Assembly (NCBI GenBank): GCA_963779095.1
Contig: CAVZWU010000016.1
Span: 62,001-126,000, forward strand
Source of the DNA: Roseiarcus sp963779095
Lineage (GTDB): Bacteria > Pseudomonadota > Alphaproteobacteria > Rhizobiales > Beijerinckiaceae
DNA: 64,000 nucleotides
Direction of reading: 5' to 3'
Within the stretch, counting starts at the first letter, position 1. Each line of letters starts with the position of its first letter. The notes beneath the pieces are model-generated. The model saw only the letters and a program-made list of their open reading frames with translations. It searched no databases and was not told where the DNA came from. Positions 8,060-17,199 of this stretch are shown in pieces. A program made the translations under genes and the position numbers.

Positions 8060-9663
8060 TGGCGGCGGCTGCGGGCGCAAGCACGGCGGGCGTGGAGGCG
8101 GTCAGCGCTCGCGCCGCTCTTGCGCGCCCGCCAGCGGCGCTCATCGCCGCTGCGCTCGTTGGCGTGACGCTCATCCTTCTGCCGATCTTCTACACCGTCA
8201 TTGAAGCCGCCAGCGTCGATTTCCGCGACGCCGTCGATCTCTTGATCCGTCCGCTGGTCGCAACGCTCCTTTTCAATACGGTCTCGCTCGTCATCGCAGC
8301 GTCGCTGGCCAGCGCGATTATCGGAACCGCGGCGGCGTGGGTGGTCGAACGCACGGATGTTCCCGGACGAAACGTATGGTCAGCGCTCATTGCGGCGCCC
8401 CTCGCCATCCCGCCTTTCGTCACCAGCTTCGCCTGGGTTTCGATGAGCAATGCGCTCCAGGATTTCGCCGGCGCGCTGCTCGTGGTGACCTGCGCCTATT
8501 TTCCCCTGGTCTATCTGCCCGTCGCCGCGGCGTTGCGCGGACTCGATCCCGCGCTCGAGGAGACCGCGCGCTCGCTGGGCGAGAGCGCCAGCGGATGCTT
8601 CCTGCGGGTCGTCCTTCCGCAGCTTCGACCCGCACTGCTCGGCGGCGTGCTTCTTGTCGCGCTCAATACGCTGACCGAGTTTGGCGCTTTCGCGCTCTTG
8701 CGCTTCCGCACCTTCACCACCGAACTCTATGCGCAATACCGCACCGGACTTGCCGGCCCCGAGAGCTCGCTCATCGCGCTCGTTCTCGTCGCGCTCTGCC
8801 TTGCGCTGGTGTTTGCGGAATTCCGGGTTCGGGGCGAAGCGCGCTACGCGCGCGTCGGGGCGGGGGCGAGACGCACGAGCGCGCCGGCCGCCCTTGGCTG
8901 GTCGCGCTTGCCGGTCCTTGGCGCGCTCGGCGCGCTTGTGGCCGCAACGGTCGGCGTCCCGATCGGGATGATCGGCTTCTGGCTCTTTCAGCATGCGCAG
9001 GCGGCGACTTCGCCCGTCGCGCCGACCGCGCCCGAGCTTATCCGCGCGGCGCTGAATTCTGTCGGCTACGGGCTGTTCGGCGCCGCGGCGGCGCTCGTGC
9101 TGGCGGCGCCGATCGGCTATCTCGCGGTCCGCTTCCCGAGCCGGTGGACCGCGCTCATGGAGCGCGCCGCCTATCTGGCGCAGGGCGTGCCGGGGATCGT
9201 CGTCGCGCTGGCGCTCATTTCGCTTACCGTGCAGTGGGTCGGGCCCCTTTATCAGAGCCCGGCGCTGCTGGTCGTCGCCTATGCGATCCTTTTCCTGCCG
9301 CTGGCTCTTGTCAGCGTCCGGGCGACGCTCATGCAAATTCCGCCGGGGCTCGAGGAAGTGGGGCGTTCGCTTGGCCAGAACGGCGCGTCGGTCGCCTGGC
9401 GCGTCGTCGCCCCTCTGGCCGCCCACGGCCTCGGCGCCGGCGCGGCGCTGGTGTTCATCTTCGTCTCGACCGAATTGACGGCGACCCTGCTCCTCTCCCC
9501 GATCGGGACACGGACGCTCGCAACGGAAGTCTGGGCCAACACGTCGTCGGTGGCCTTTGCGGCGGCGGCGCCGTTTGCCGCGCTGATGCTCTGCCTGTCG
9601 CTCGCCGTCACGTGGCTCTTCGCCAACCGGCTGAGCCGCGCGGCGTTCGCCGGCTGGGGCTGA
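8059..9663 (+). CDS. fbpB: Ferric-iron ABC transporter, permease
   Basis: A double-length inner-membrane permease (534 residues) with two BPD_transp_1 modules of about six helices each. Two EAA loops are visible, ETARSLGESASGCFL near residue 173 and EVGRSLGQNGASVAW near residue 433, where the ATPase docks. The start is the ATG at 8059 that overlaps the preceding stop. The two-in-one permease layout is typical of FbpB/SfuB iron importers. Confidence 0.9.
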   Translation: MAAAAGASTAGVEAVSARAALARPPAALIAAALVGVTLILLPIFYTVIEAASVDFRDAVDLLIRPLVATLLFNTVSLVIAASLASAIIGTAAAWVVERTDVPGRNVWSALIAAPLAIPPFVTSFAWVSMSNALQDFAGALLVVTCAYFPLVYLPVAAALRGLDPALEETARSLGESASGCFLRVVLPQLRPALLGGVLLVALNTLTEFGAFALLRFRTFTTELYAQYRTGLAGPESSLIALVLVALCLALVFAEFRVRGEARYARVGAGARRTSAPAALGWSRLPVLGALGALVAATVGVPIGMIGFWLFQHAQAATSPVAPTAPELIRAALNSVGYGLFGAAAALVLAAPIGYLAVRFPSRWTALMERAAYLAQGVPGIVVALALISLTVQWVGPLYQSPALLVVAYAILFLPLALVSVRATLMQIPPGLEEVGRSLGQNGASVAWRVVAPLAAHGLGAGAALVFIFVSTELTATLLLSPIGTRTLATEVWANTSSVAFAAAAPFAALMLCLSLAVTWLFANRLSRAAFAGWG

Positions 9664-9665
9664 CG

Positions 9666-10805
9666 ATGGCTCGCCTTTCCGTCAAGCAGCTGACCAAGGC
9701 CTTCGCGGCGACGCCGGTTCTGCGCGGCGTCGATCTCGAGGTCGCGCCCGGTTCGCTGGTTGCGGTCCTCGGCGCGTCGGGAAGCGGCAAGACGACGCTG
9801 CTGAGACTCCTGTCGGGCTTCGAGCGCGCGGATTCCGGCTCGATCGAAATCGACGGGCAAATGGTGTCCGGCCCCGGCGTCCACGTGGCCCCGGAAAAAC
9901 GCCGCATCGGCTATGTGGCGCAGGAAGGCTCGCTCTTTCCCCATCTTTCGGTCGGCGACAATGTCGCCTTTGGACTGCCCCGGGCCGAGCGCCGCAGCCG
10001 GCCGAGGGTGGAAGCGCTCCTGGCCAGCGTCGATCTGCCCGCCTCTTACGCGAGCCGCGCCCCCCATCAGCTTTCCGGAGGCGAGCAGCAGCGTGTCGCG
10101 CTGGCCCGCGCGCTGGCGCCGGCTCCGAAGCTGGTGCTGCTCGACGAGCCCTTCTCCGCGCTCGACGCCGCCCTCAGGGTTGAGACCCGCCAGGCGGTCT
10201 CGGCCGCCCTTGCCGCTTCGGGGGCGACGGCCCTGCTCGTCACGCACGATCAGGCGGAGGCGCTTGCGATGGGACTTGAGGTCGCCGTTCTGCGCCGCGG
10301 CGTGCTCGGGCAGATTGCGGCGCCGGAAATTCTCTATCGCCAGCCGGTCGACATCGCCATGGCGCGCTTCGTGGGCGAGGCGGTGATCCTGCCGGGGACG
10401 GTCAAGGGAGGCGTGGCGATCTGCGCGCTTGGCCGCCTCCCGGTCGCGCGTCCGGCGCCGGACGGGTCTGCGAGCGTGATGGTCCGGCCGGAGCAGATCC
10501 GCTTCCTCTCAAAACCCGACGCGAATGCGCCGCGGGCCAGGGTTCTCATGGTCACATTTTACGGCCACGACGCCAGCGTGCTTCTCGAACTGGAAGCGGG
10601 GGCGACGAAGGTCATGAGCCTCGTCCCGGGCTATCGCGCGCCAAGGAGCGGCGATGACGTCTGGCTCAGCGTCGAGGGCGCCGTCATGGCCTATCCGCGC
10701 GCCGACCAGGACGCAGCGGGCGAGCCTTCCCACTCGATGCGCGCGCAATACCCAATCGCATCATTGAGCGCTGCGGCGCTCGAAATAAAGGAGCGCCTGC
10801 CATGA
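9666..10805 (+). CDS. fbpC: Ferric-iron ABC transporter, ATP-binding protein
   Basis: The cytoplasmic ATPase of the importer, 379 residues. Walker A is GASGSGKTTLL, the Q-loop follows at YVAQEG, the signature is LSGGEQQRVALARAL, Walker B is LVLLDEPFSALD and the H-loop is VTHDQAEALA. A C-terminal TOBE-like domain follows (RPEQIRF onwards). The open frame extends far upstream inside fbpB, but the ATG at 9666, two bases after the fbpB stop, is the family start. Its stop overlaps the next start as ATGA. Confidence 0.93.
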   Translation: MARLSVKQLTKAFAATPVLRGVDLEVAPGSLVAVLGASGSGKTTLLRLLSGFERADSGSIEIDGQMVSGPGVHVAPEKRRIGYVAQEGSLFPHLSVGDNVAFGLPRAERRSRPRVEALLASVDLPASYASRAPHQLSGGEQQRVALARALAPAPKLVLLDEPFSALDAALRVETRQAVSAALAASGATALLVTHDQAEALAMGLEVAVLRRGVLGQIAAPEILYRQPVDIAMARFVGEAVILPGTVKGGVAICALGRLPVARPAPDGSASVMVRPEQIRFLSKPDANAPRARVLMVTFYGHDASVLLELEAGATKVMSLVPGYRAPRSGDDVWLSVEGAVMAYPRADQDAAGEPSHSMRAQYPIASLSAAALEIKERLP

Positions 10806-11950
10806 CCAACCTGACGTCCGAGATGAGGGCGCGGTGGCGGCGCGCCGTGTGCGCGGGCGCGCTCGCCGCGGCGCTTTCGCCCTGCACTCACGCCGTCGCC
10901 GCGCAACCGGGCGCCTTTCTCGACAGCATCCATCGCCAGACGACGCTGACCAGCACGGTGCCGGAGAACGGCGACCAGAATCCTTACGCAATCGTTGTCG
11001 CCCCGGTTTCCGCGGGCGCCATCGCGAAAGGCGACGTCCTCATCACCAACTTCAACAACGACGGCAACCTGCAAGGGCTCGGGACAACCATCGTCGCCTT
11101 CAATCCGACGACCAAGAAGCTCACGACCTTCGCCGCGCTGCCGCGCAACCTCGCCGGCTGTCCGGGCGGAATTGGTCTGACGACGGCGATGACCATGCTC
11201 AAGTCGGGCTGGGTGATCGTCGGTAGCGCGCCCAGCGCCGACGGCACAACCCGCACCAAGGGGCCCGGCTGTCTGATCGTGCTCGACGCCAACGGCAAGG
11301 TGGCGAGCATAATCGCCAACAAGGACATCGACATGCCCTGGGGCAACATGGCGACGGTCGACAACGGCGACACCGCCTCGATCTTCGTCAGCAACTCCGG
11401 TTTCGGCGTCGGCTCTCCCGACGGCGATCCGCGGGTGGTGAACGAGGAGACGGTCCTGCGCATCGACCTTGCGATCAAGAACGGCGGGCCGCCTTCGGTG
11501 GTGCGGCAGACCGTGGTCGGCAGCGGCTTCGGCGCGCAGCCGAGCAAAGACGTGTTTGTGATCGGGCCGACGGGGCTCGCCCTTGGCGCCGACGGCACGC
11601 TCTATGTCTCGGACGCGACCGGCAACCGCATCACCGCAATCTGGGATGCGACGACTCGCGATCATAGCGCGGGGCTCGGCCGAACCGTCACCAAGGACGG
11701 CCTGCTGCAGCGTCCGCTCGCCATGGCTTGGGCGCCCAACGGGCATCTCCTGGTGATCAACGCGCAAAACGGCCAGGTGGTCGAGGTCGATCCGGTCAGC
11801 GGCGAGCAGATCAAGGCGCGGTGGATCGACCCCGACAAGGCGCAGAAGCCGCCGGGCAGCGGCGACCTGTTCGGCATCGCCCTGACGCCGGCCGGCGACG
11901 GGTTTTACTTTGTCGAGGACGAGAATAACACGCTCGTCTTGGCCAAGTGA
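10802..11950 (+). CDS. Secreted NHL/beta-propeller-like protein
   Basis: A 382-residue protein with an N-terminal Sec signal peptide (charged RARWRR, hydrophobic ALAAALS, cleavage near AVAAQP). The rest consists of repeated propeller-like blades such as GDVLITNFNNDGNLQG, GLALGADGTLYVSDATGNRI and HLLVINAQNGQVVEVD. The exact family name is uncertain. It overlaps fbpC by four bases and the peroxidase start by 41 bases, so it is co-translated with an iron transporter and a DyP peroxidase. A periplasmic role in iron or heme handling is inferred from context only. Confidence 0.75.
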   Translation: MTNLTSEMRARWRRAVCAGALAAALSPCTHAVAAQPGAFLDSIHRQTTLTSTVPENGDQNPYAIVVAPVSAGAIAKGDVLITNFNNDGNLQGLGTTIVAFNPTTKKLTTFAALPRNLAGCPGGIGLTTAMTMLKSGWVIVGSAPSADGTTRTKGPGCLIVLDANGKVASIIANKDIDMPWGNMATVDNGDTASIFVSNSGFGVGSPDGDPRVVNEETVLRIDLAIKNGGPPSVVRQTVVGSGFGAQPSKDVFVIGPTGLALGADGTLYVSDATGNRITAIWDATTRDHSAGLGRTVTKDGLLQRPLAMAWAPNGHLLVINAQNGQVVEVDPVSGEQIKARWIDPDKAQKPPGSGDLFGIALTPAGDGFYFVEDENNTLVLAK

Positions 11951-13241
11951 GCTGCCCGTTCTCGGGAAGGGGGCGGGGCCAACCCGGCGCGGCCTCTTGG
12001 TCGGGGCGGGCGGCGCCCTGGCGGGCGCCGGCGCGGCGACCCTTGCGCGCGCCGCGACGCCAGTCTCGCCAGGCGAAGCCGCACTCCGCGAGCCGTTCTT
12101 TGGCCCGCATCAGGGCGGGATCGCCACGCCCCAGCAGACGCACAGCTACTTCGCGGCGTTTGATTGCCTCGCGAAAAGCCGCGACGAGCTCAAGACGATG
12201 CTGCGAGGCTGGAGCGGCGCCGCGGCGCGCATGTCGGCCGGCGAGACGGCGCGCGAGTTGGGAGAGGATCTTTCGGTCGAAGGGCCGGACGGGGGTTCCG
12301 CGCTGGGCCTCGCGCCAGGGCGGCTCGCCATCACGTTCGGCTTCGGCCCCGGGTTGTTCGTCAAGGGCGGAGCCGACCGTTACGGCCTCGCGGCCCGGCG
12401 GCCGGCGGCGCTCGTCGACCTGCCGAAATTCAACGGCGATCAACTCGACCCCGCGCAAACGGGCGGGGACATTTCGGTCCAGGCGTGCGCCGACGATCCG
12501 ATGGTCGCCTTCCACGCCGTCCGGGAGCTGGCCCGCCTGTCTTACGGCGCCGCGCAGCTCCGTTGGGGCCAGGCCGGCTTTCTCCCGCAGGCCCCGGCAG
12601 GCGAAACGCCGCGCAACTTGATGGGCTTCAAGGACGGAACCAGCAATCCTGCCCGCGCCCGAAGCGACGTCACGCCCGACAGTCCAAGGAGCTTCGACGA
12701 CGTCGTCTGGGTCGGCGACGAAGGGCCGGACTGGATGCGCGGCGGCAGTTACGTCGTCGCGCGGCGCATCCGGATTTCGCTCGAGCATTGGGACCGCTCG
12801 GAGATCGACTTTCAGGAGCAGGTGATCGGGCGGCGCAAATATTCCGGCGCCCCGATCGGCAAGGCCAACGAACGCGACGCTCTCGACCTGGACCGCGTCG
12901 ACGCGGACGGCAATTCCCTCATCGCCGACAATTCCCATGTGCGGCTCGGAGCGGCGGCGACCAATGACGGGGCGCAGGTTTTTCGCCGGCCCTATTCCTA
13001 CAATGACGGTGTTCGGTTCACCGCGGAGCGCTGGCCACCGTGGCGCCAGGGCATGATGTACGACGCCGGGCTATTCTTCATCTGCTATCAGCGCGACCCG
13101 AGGCAGGGGTTCATCAAGATCTACCAGAACATGGCCAAGCTCGACGCCCTCAACCAGTTTACGACTCACACCGGGGGCGGCGTGTTCGCCTGCCCGGGCG
13201 GCGTGGTCGAGGGCGAGTTTGTCGGCCAGAGGTTGTTCTAA
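11910..13241 (+). CDS. efeB: Dye-decolorizing (DyP-type) peroxidase, Tat-exported, EfeB-like
   Basis: A heme peroxidase of up to 443 residues, of the EfeB group that acts in the periplasm. A twin-arginine signal is visible (TRRGLLVGAGGALAG, about residues 26-40). The DyP signature GxxDG is present as GFKDGTSNP, followed by the proximal-His region and a C-terminal GMMYDAGLFFICYQ block. The start is uncertain: the open frame begins at TTG 11910, 41 bases inside the previous gene, and no ATG precedes the Tat motif. It is the last gene of the iron operon. Family knowledge links EfeB to iron uptake. Confidence 0.88.
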   Translation: MSRTRITRSSWPSELPVLGKGAGPTRRGLLVGAGGALAGAGAATLARAATPVSPGEAALREPFFGPHQGGIATPQQTHSYFAAFDCLAKSRDELKTMLRGWSGAAARMSAGETARELGEDLSVEGPDGGSALGLAPGRLAITFGFGPGLFVKGGADRYGLAARRPAALVDLPKFNGDQLDPAQTGGDISVQACADDPMVAFHAVRELARLSYGAAQLRWGQAGFLPQAPAGETPRNLMGFKDGTSNPARARSDVTPDSPRSFDDVVWVGDEGPDWMRGGSYVVARRIRISLEHWDRSEIDFQEQVIGRRKYSGAPIGKANERDALDLDRVDADGNSLIADNSHVRLGAAATNDGAQVFRRPYSYNDGVRFTAERWPPWRQGMMYDAGLFFICYQRDPRQGFIKIYQNMAKLDALNQFTTHTGGGVFACPGGVVEGEFVGQRLF

Positions 13242-13272
13242 TCTCGCTTTCTCGCGCGGCGCGCGCCGTAGG

Positions 13273-13304
13273 GCCTGCTGCGTTTCCATGGAATCGCAGC
13301 AGGC
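13273..13304. terminator. Bidirectional hairpin between convergent genes
   Basis: A perfect 10-bp inverted repeat, GCCTGCTGCG and CGCAGCAGGC, flanks a 12-base loop. It sits between the end of the DyP peroxidase gene and the end of the oppositely oriented quinone reductase gene, so it can terminate both transcripts. Confidence 0.7.
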
Positions 13305-13369
13305 TCTCGATTCTTTTGAGTTCGCGCGCTTTTTCGCGAAAACCGACAGCCACTTTTTCGCAGCGCGCT

Positions 13370-14356
13370 CTAATCCGCGGCCGCGCCGATACTGAGCAGC
13401 GTCTTGCCGAGCGTCTGGCGTTTCGCGATCGCCTCGAAGGCTTGCCGATAGTCGGCCAGCGGGTATTTCGCGTAAACATGGACGCTCAGGGCGCCCGATT
13501 TGGCCCAGTCCATCAACTGGGTCAGGTTCTCCCGATGCGCTTCGGGTTCGCGGGCGGTGAATTCGCCCCAGTAGACGCCGCGGATATCGCAGCCCTTGAG
13601 CAGGGGGATGTTTAGCGGGGGCCTCGGAATCTCGCCCGACGCGAAGCCGATCACCAGAAGCCGCCCCTTCCAGGCGAGCGAACGCAGCGCCAGTTCGGTG
13701 AGCGCGCCGCCGACCGGATCGTAAACGACGTCGACGCCCGTGGGCGCAATCTCCTTGAGGCGCGCGCGCATATCCTCGCCCGCGGTGTTGACCGTCTCGG
13801 CCGCGCCATGGGCCTGCGCGAAGGCGAGCTTTTCCTCCGAGGACGCGCCGGCGATCACCCGCGCGCCCATCGCCTTGCCGATCTCCACCGCCGCAAGGCC
13901 GACCCCGCCTGAGGCGCCGAGCACGAGGAGCGTCTCGCCGGGTTTCATCTCGGCGCGCTGCTTCAGCGCATGCAGCGAGGTGCCGTAGGCGACCGAAAGG
14001 CCCGCCGCCTTGTCGAGCGCAAGACCATCGGGGATCTTCGCCAGGCGGCTGGTCGGGATCGCGATCCGCTCCGCCGCCGCTCCATAAGCGCAGAAGCCCA
14101 TGACCCGGTCGCCGACCTGAAACCCCTTCACTCCCGGCCCGAGCGCGACCACCCGGCCCGAGAACTCGCCGCCGGGGGAAAACGGCGGCTTGGCCTTCAC
14201 CTGGTACTTGCCCTCGATGATCAGCGTGTCGAAGAAGTTGAGTCCGGCATAGGCGACCTCGACCACAGCTTCGCCCGCCTTGGCCGCAGGCGCCTCGACT
14301 TCCATGACCCGCAGATTTTCAGCCGGCCCAAGCGACGGACAGACCAGGGCTTTCAT
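13370..14356 (-). CDS. NADPH:quinone oxidoreductase (zinc-independent MDR family)
   Basis: A medium-chain dehydrogenase/reductase of 328 residues related to quinone oxidoreductase Qor. The N-terminal GroES-like domain has GLNFFDTLIIEGKYQ and PPFSPGGEFSG. The Rossmann domain has the NADPH motif LVLGASGGVGLAAVEI near residue 150. The zinc-binding cysteine cluster of classical alcohol dehydrogenases is missing. The frame opens at 14380, but GGGAG nine bases before the ATG at 14356 favours MKALVCPS as the start. Confidence 0.9.
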   Translation of the reverse strand: MKALVCPSLGPAENLRVMEVEAPAAKAGEAVVEVAYAGLNFFDTLIIEGKYQVKAKPPFSPGGEFSGRVVALGPGVKGFQVGDRVMGFCAYGAAAERIAIPTSRLAKIPDGLALDKAAGLSVAYGTSLHALKQRAEMKPGETLLVLGASGGVGLAAVEIGKAMGARVIAGASSEEKLAFAQAHGAAETVNTAGEDMRARLKEIAPTGVDVVYDPVGGALTELALRSLAWKGRLLVIGFASGEIPRPPLNIPLLKGCDIRGVYWGEFTAREPEAHRENLTQLMDWAKSGALSVHVYAKYPLADYRQAFEAIAKRQTLGKTLLSIGAAAD

Positions 14357-14523
14357 GCGATCGCTCCCAATTTTACTCATTATTCAGTAACCAAATGCAG
14401 GATTGCAGCCCCAGCGTAAGCCGGCAAGGCGAAAGGCCGGAATTTTGCCCGGATCGGACGGCAGGGAAACCCGCCGCCCGGGCGGGCCATGAGGCCCATG
14501 CCCGGCTCAAAGGATTGTTCGTG

Positions 14524-15217
14524 ATGACGAGTCTCGTCCTTTCATCCCTTCGCACGATCGGGTTCGCGGTTGTGGCCGCCTGCGCCCTCGCTCTGCCTGC
14601 CGCCGCGGCGAGCAAGCACGCCAAACCCGCCAAGGCCACGCCGGCCACGCCCGCGGCCAAAGCGGGAAAGACGACCGACGGCGGCCAAGCCGTCCCTGGT
14701 CGCGACCTTCGGCGACTGGAATGTGTTTGTCGGCCAAGTCGGCAAGGGACGCATCTGCTACACCCTCGCGCAGCCGAAATCGCGCCAACCGGCGAGCCTC
14801 AAGCGCGATCCCGGCTACGCGTTCATCTCCGACCGTCCGGCGGAAGGGGTGCGCAACGAAGTGTCGTTCATCATGGGCTTCGACATCGCGTCGGGAGACA
14901 CCGCCGATTCGAAGGCCGACGCCAAACCGGGCGAGAAGCCGACGAAATCCGACGACGAGATCGAAGATCGTCCTCCGCGCCGGGTCCGGTCGCCCTGGTC
15001 GACGAGGCATCGTTCGAGATGCTCCCGAAGGGCGGAGACCTCTGGGTCAAGAACGCGGCGAAGGAGAGCGCGCTGATCGCGGAGATGCGCAAGGGCGCGA
15101 AGCTCGTGATCAAGGCCGCTTCGCTCAGAGGGCCACCAATCGATCGACACCTATTCGCTGACCGGCTTCGCCCAGGCGATGGACCGGCTGCAGAAGGAAT
15201 GCCCAGGGAAGTCGTAG
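14524..15217 (+). pseudogene. IalB-like secreted protein, frame broken
   Basis: The pieces in three frames read as one invasion-associated-locus-B-like protein. It begins at ATG 14524 with a signal peptide (MTSLVLSSLRTIGF to LPAAAASK) and an Ala/Lys/Pro linker. It continues with VATFGDWNVFVGQVGKGRICYTLA, then LVDEASFEMLPKGGDLWVKNAA, and ends with YSLTGFAQAMDRLQKECPGKS and a TAG at 15215. At least three single-base shifts (near 14690, 14980 and 15135) are needed. Family members are about 200 residues and periplasmic. Whether the breaks are real or sequencing errors is unresolved, but the clustering of breaks in this region favours error. Confidence 0.7.
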
Positions 15218-15409
15218 GGAATCGTTTCGCGGGTCGCGCCCCAGTTACTGAATTCCTCAAAACCAAAAGGCTAACGCCATAAGAGTGTATTGTCCGCGCC
15301 CCAGTACCAAGACCCCCAATCAACCGGACCGCGCGGCCCCTCGCTGCCCTTGAAGATCTTTGTTGGAACGAGCTGGGAAGCCGAGAAGCCGGACTCTTGG
15401 CTAACGCGT

Positions 15410-16100
15410 TCAAACCGAACTCATCTTCCCGCGGGCTCTGCCTCTCCGGCGCATTTCCATCCAGCCGAGCCCCCCAAAACGCGACCATCATGAGAGCCCA
15501 GGTCGAAGGCTCGGGAACTGGTCCTGGTGCGGGGGCCAGCACGTCGAGCACCAGCTCGTCGCCCTCGAGCGGCGGAGACGCAGGCGACGCGCCGATCAGA
15601 TTCACCCAGATCGTGTTTGCGTTCCAAGTGATGGAATATGGCTGGAAATCGGTGGAGGTGCTCGAGTTGACGGTTACGTCAGTAATGGGCCTGTTGTCCG
15701 AGAAGACGTAGACCAGGCCATCGAAAAGGTCCGGGCACGGCACGCTCGTCGTCGAGCAAAAAAGCGCACTGCCCGTCGTAAGGGTGCTCGTAACGGTGAT
15801 CTGAGTATCCGAAATCGATGACTTGGTCAGGGTGGAATAAGCGTCCCAAAGCGGAGTTGTGGTCGGGACGACCTCGCTCGTGGGGCCATTCGGCGGCATC
15901 GTGCTCGCGATGGTGCAATAACTGTCGGTCTGCGGATTGCAGCTCGCCGGGTCAGGCAAAGCGCTGGTCGGGCCGGTGCTGGTCGTAAAGTAACCGACGA
16001 CTTCCACTGTAGAACCGACAAGGCCCGCCCGAGCTGGCGCGCTCACCACAGAAGCCAGTCCGGCCACCGCCGCGACGACGACGAGCGTCCAACTTCGCAT
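15410..16100 (-). CDS. PEP-CTERM sorting-domain protein (one frame break near C-terminus)
   Basis: A secreted protein with signal peptide MRSWTLVVVAAVAGL, a Thr/Ser-rich beta-type body (about residues 30-195) and the sorting motif VPEPSTWALMMVAF. The open frame runs on for 190 unrelated residues. Dropping one base in the TTTTGGGGGG run near 15470 instead gives FGGLGWMEMRRRGRARG and a stop at 15410-15412, which is the expected helix plus basic tail. The start is ATG 16100 with GAGGGAGG eight bases upstream. PEP-CTERM proteins need an exosortase, which is not in this window. Confidence 0.82.
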
Positions 16101-16323
16101 TGCCGCCTCCCTCAAGTATAAAGTGGAATAGCTATTTCACTGACACCATGATTTAAGAATCCGCCAACAATTGCGCAGAGTGAAACCTTAACTGGTTCCC
16201 TTGATGCAGCGAACTCCCGCGGAACGCGCTTCAAAGCATGATCTTTTGCGGAGCCGTCAACTGAGCTTTTTCTTTCCGCCCTGACGAGGCGCACCACGAA
16301 GCTCCGATTTATGTGGCGCTGGG
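16101..16323 (-). promoter_or_regulatory. Promoter-bearing gap upstream of the PEP-CTERM gene
   Basis: An AT-rich 223-base segment holds no gene of its own. It must carry the minus-strand promoter of the PEP-CTERM gene and the 3' end of ubiG. No specific box is assigned. Confidence 0.3.
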
Positions 16324-17050
16324 TCAGCCGTCCGGCTGTCGCGCCGCGAACAGGTAGTTCACGCCCGTATCGGACGACAGGCGCCAGTCGCGCCTGAGCG
16401 GATCGTAGACCATGCCGCGCAGGCTCACCCGCCTCAAGCCCGCGGCGCGCGCGAAGGCCGGTGAGCTCGACCGGGGTCACGAACTGCTCCCAGCGGTGCG
16501 TTCCCGGCTCGAGCCAGCGCAGCACATATTCGGCCCCGACGATGGCGAGCGCGAAGCTCTCGAGCGTGCGGTTGAGGGTCGAAGCGAGAAAAAGGCCGCC
16601 CGGCTTGACGAGCGAGGCGGCGGCGGCGACGAAAGCCTTCGGATCGGCGGCATGCTCGATCACCTCCATCGCGCTCACGACGTCGAAGCGTCGACGGCCT
16701 CCGCGGCCAGCTCCTCGACCGTCGCGGCGCGATAGGCGAGGCTCGCGCCGGTCTCCTCGGCATGGCGGCGCGCGGCCTCGATCGCGGCCTGCGCCGGATC
16801 GACGCCGACGACATCCGCGCCGAGCCGCGCCAAGGGCTCGGCGAACAGCCCGGCCCCGCAGCCGACATCGAGAAGGCTCGATGCCTGCGAGCGGCGGGCC
16901 GACCGGCGCCTCGAGCCTGAAATGCCGCGCGATCAGGTCGCGCGCCCAGGCGATCCGGACCGGGTTCACGCGATGCAGCGGCGCCATCGGGCCGTCCTCG
17001 TCCCACCAGGCGTCGCCCAGCGCGTCGAAACGCGCGACCTCCTCGGACAT
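16324..17050 (-). CDS. ubiG: Ubiquinone biosynthesis O-methyltransferase (frame breaks)
   Basis: A SAM-dependent class I methyltransferase performing the two O-methylations of ubiquinone synthesis. The N-terminus EEVARFDALGDAWWDEDGPMAPLHRVNP is diagnostic for UbiG. After a one-base correction near 16878 motif I reads LLDVGCGAG. Then comes DVVSAMEVIEH, then KPGGLFLASTLNRT and HRWEQFVTPVELTG, ending in NYLFAARQPDG. Three breaks (near 16878, 16690 and 16440) split it. It is divergent from lysC, and the ubiG-lysC neighbourhood is common in Hyphomicrobiales. ATG 17077 is an alternative start. Confidence 0.85.
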
Positions 17051-17199
17051 GACGCTCGGCGACGGCCCGGCGGACATCGCGACCCTTTCGCTTGCCTTCG
17101 CCGGGCGGACCGCGCGTTGACCCGTCCGGCGCGCGCCTTTATAGGCCGCCCCCACGCATTGCGCGAGCCTGCGCGTTCCTCCCAAGGCTTCAAGGATCC

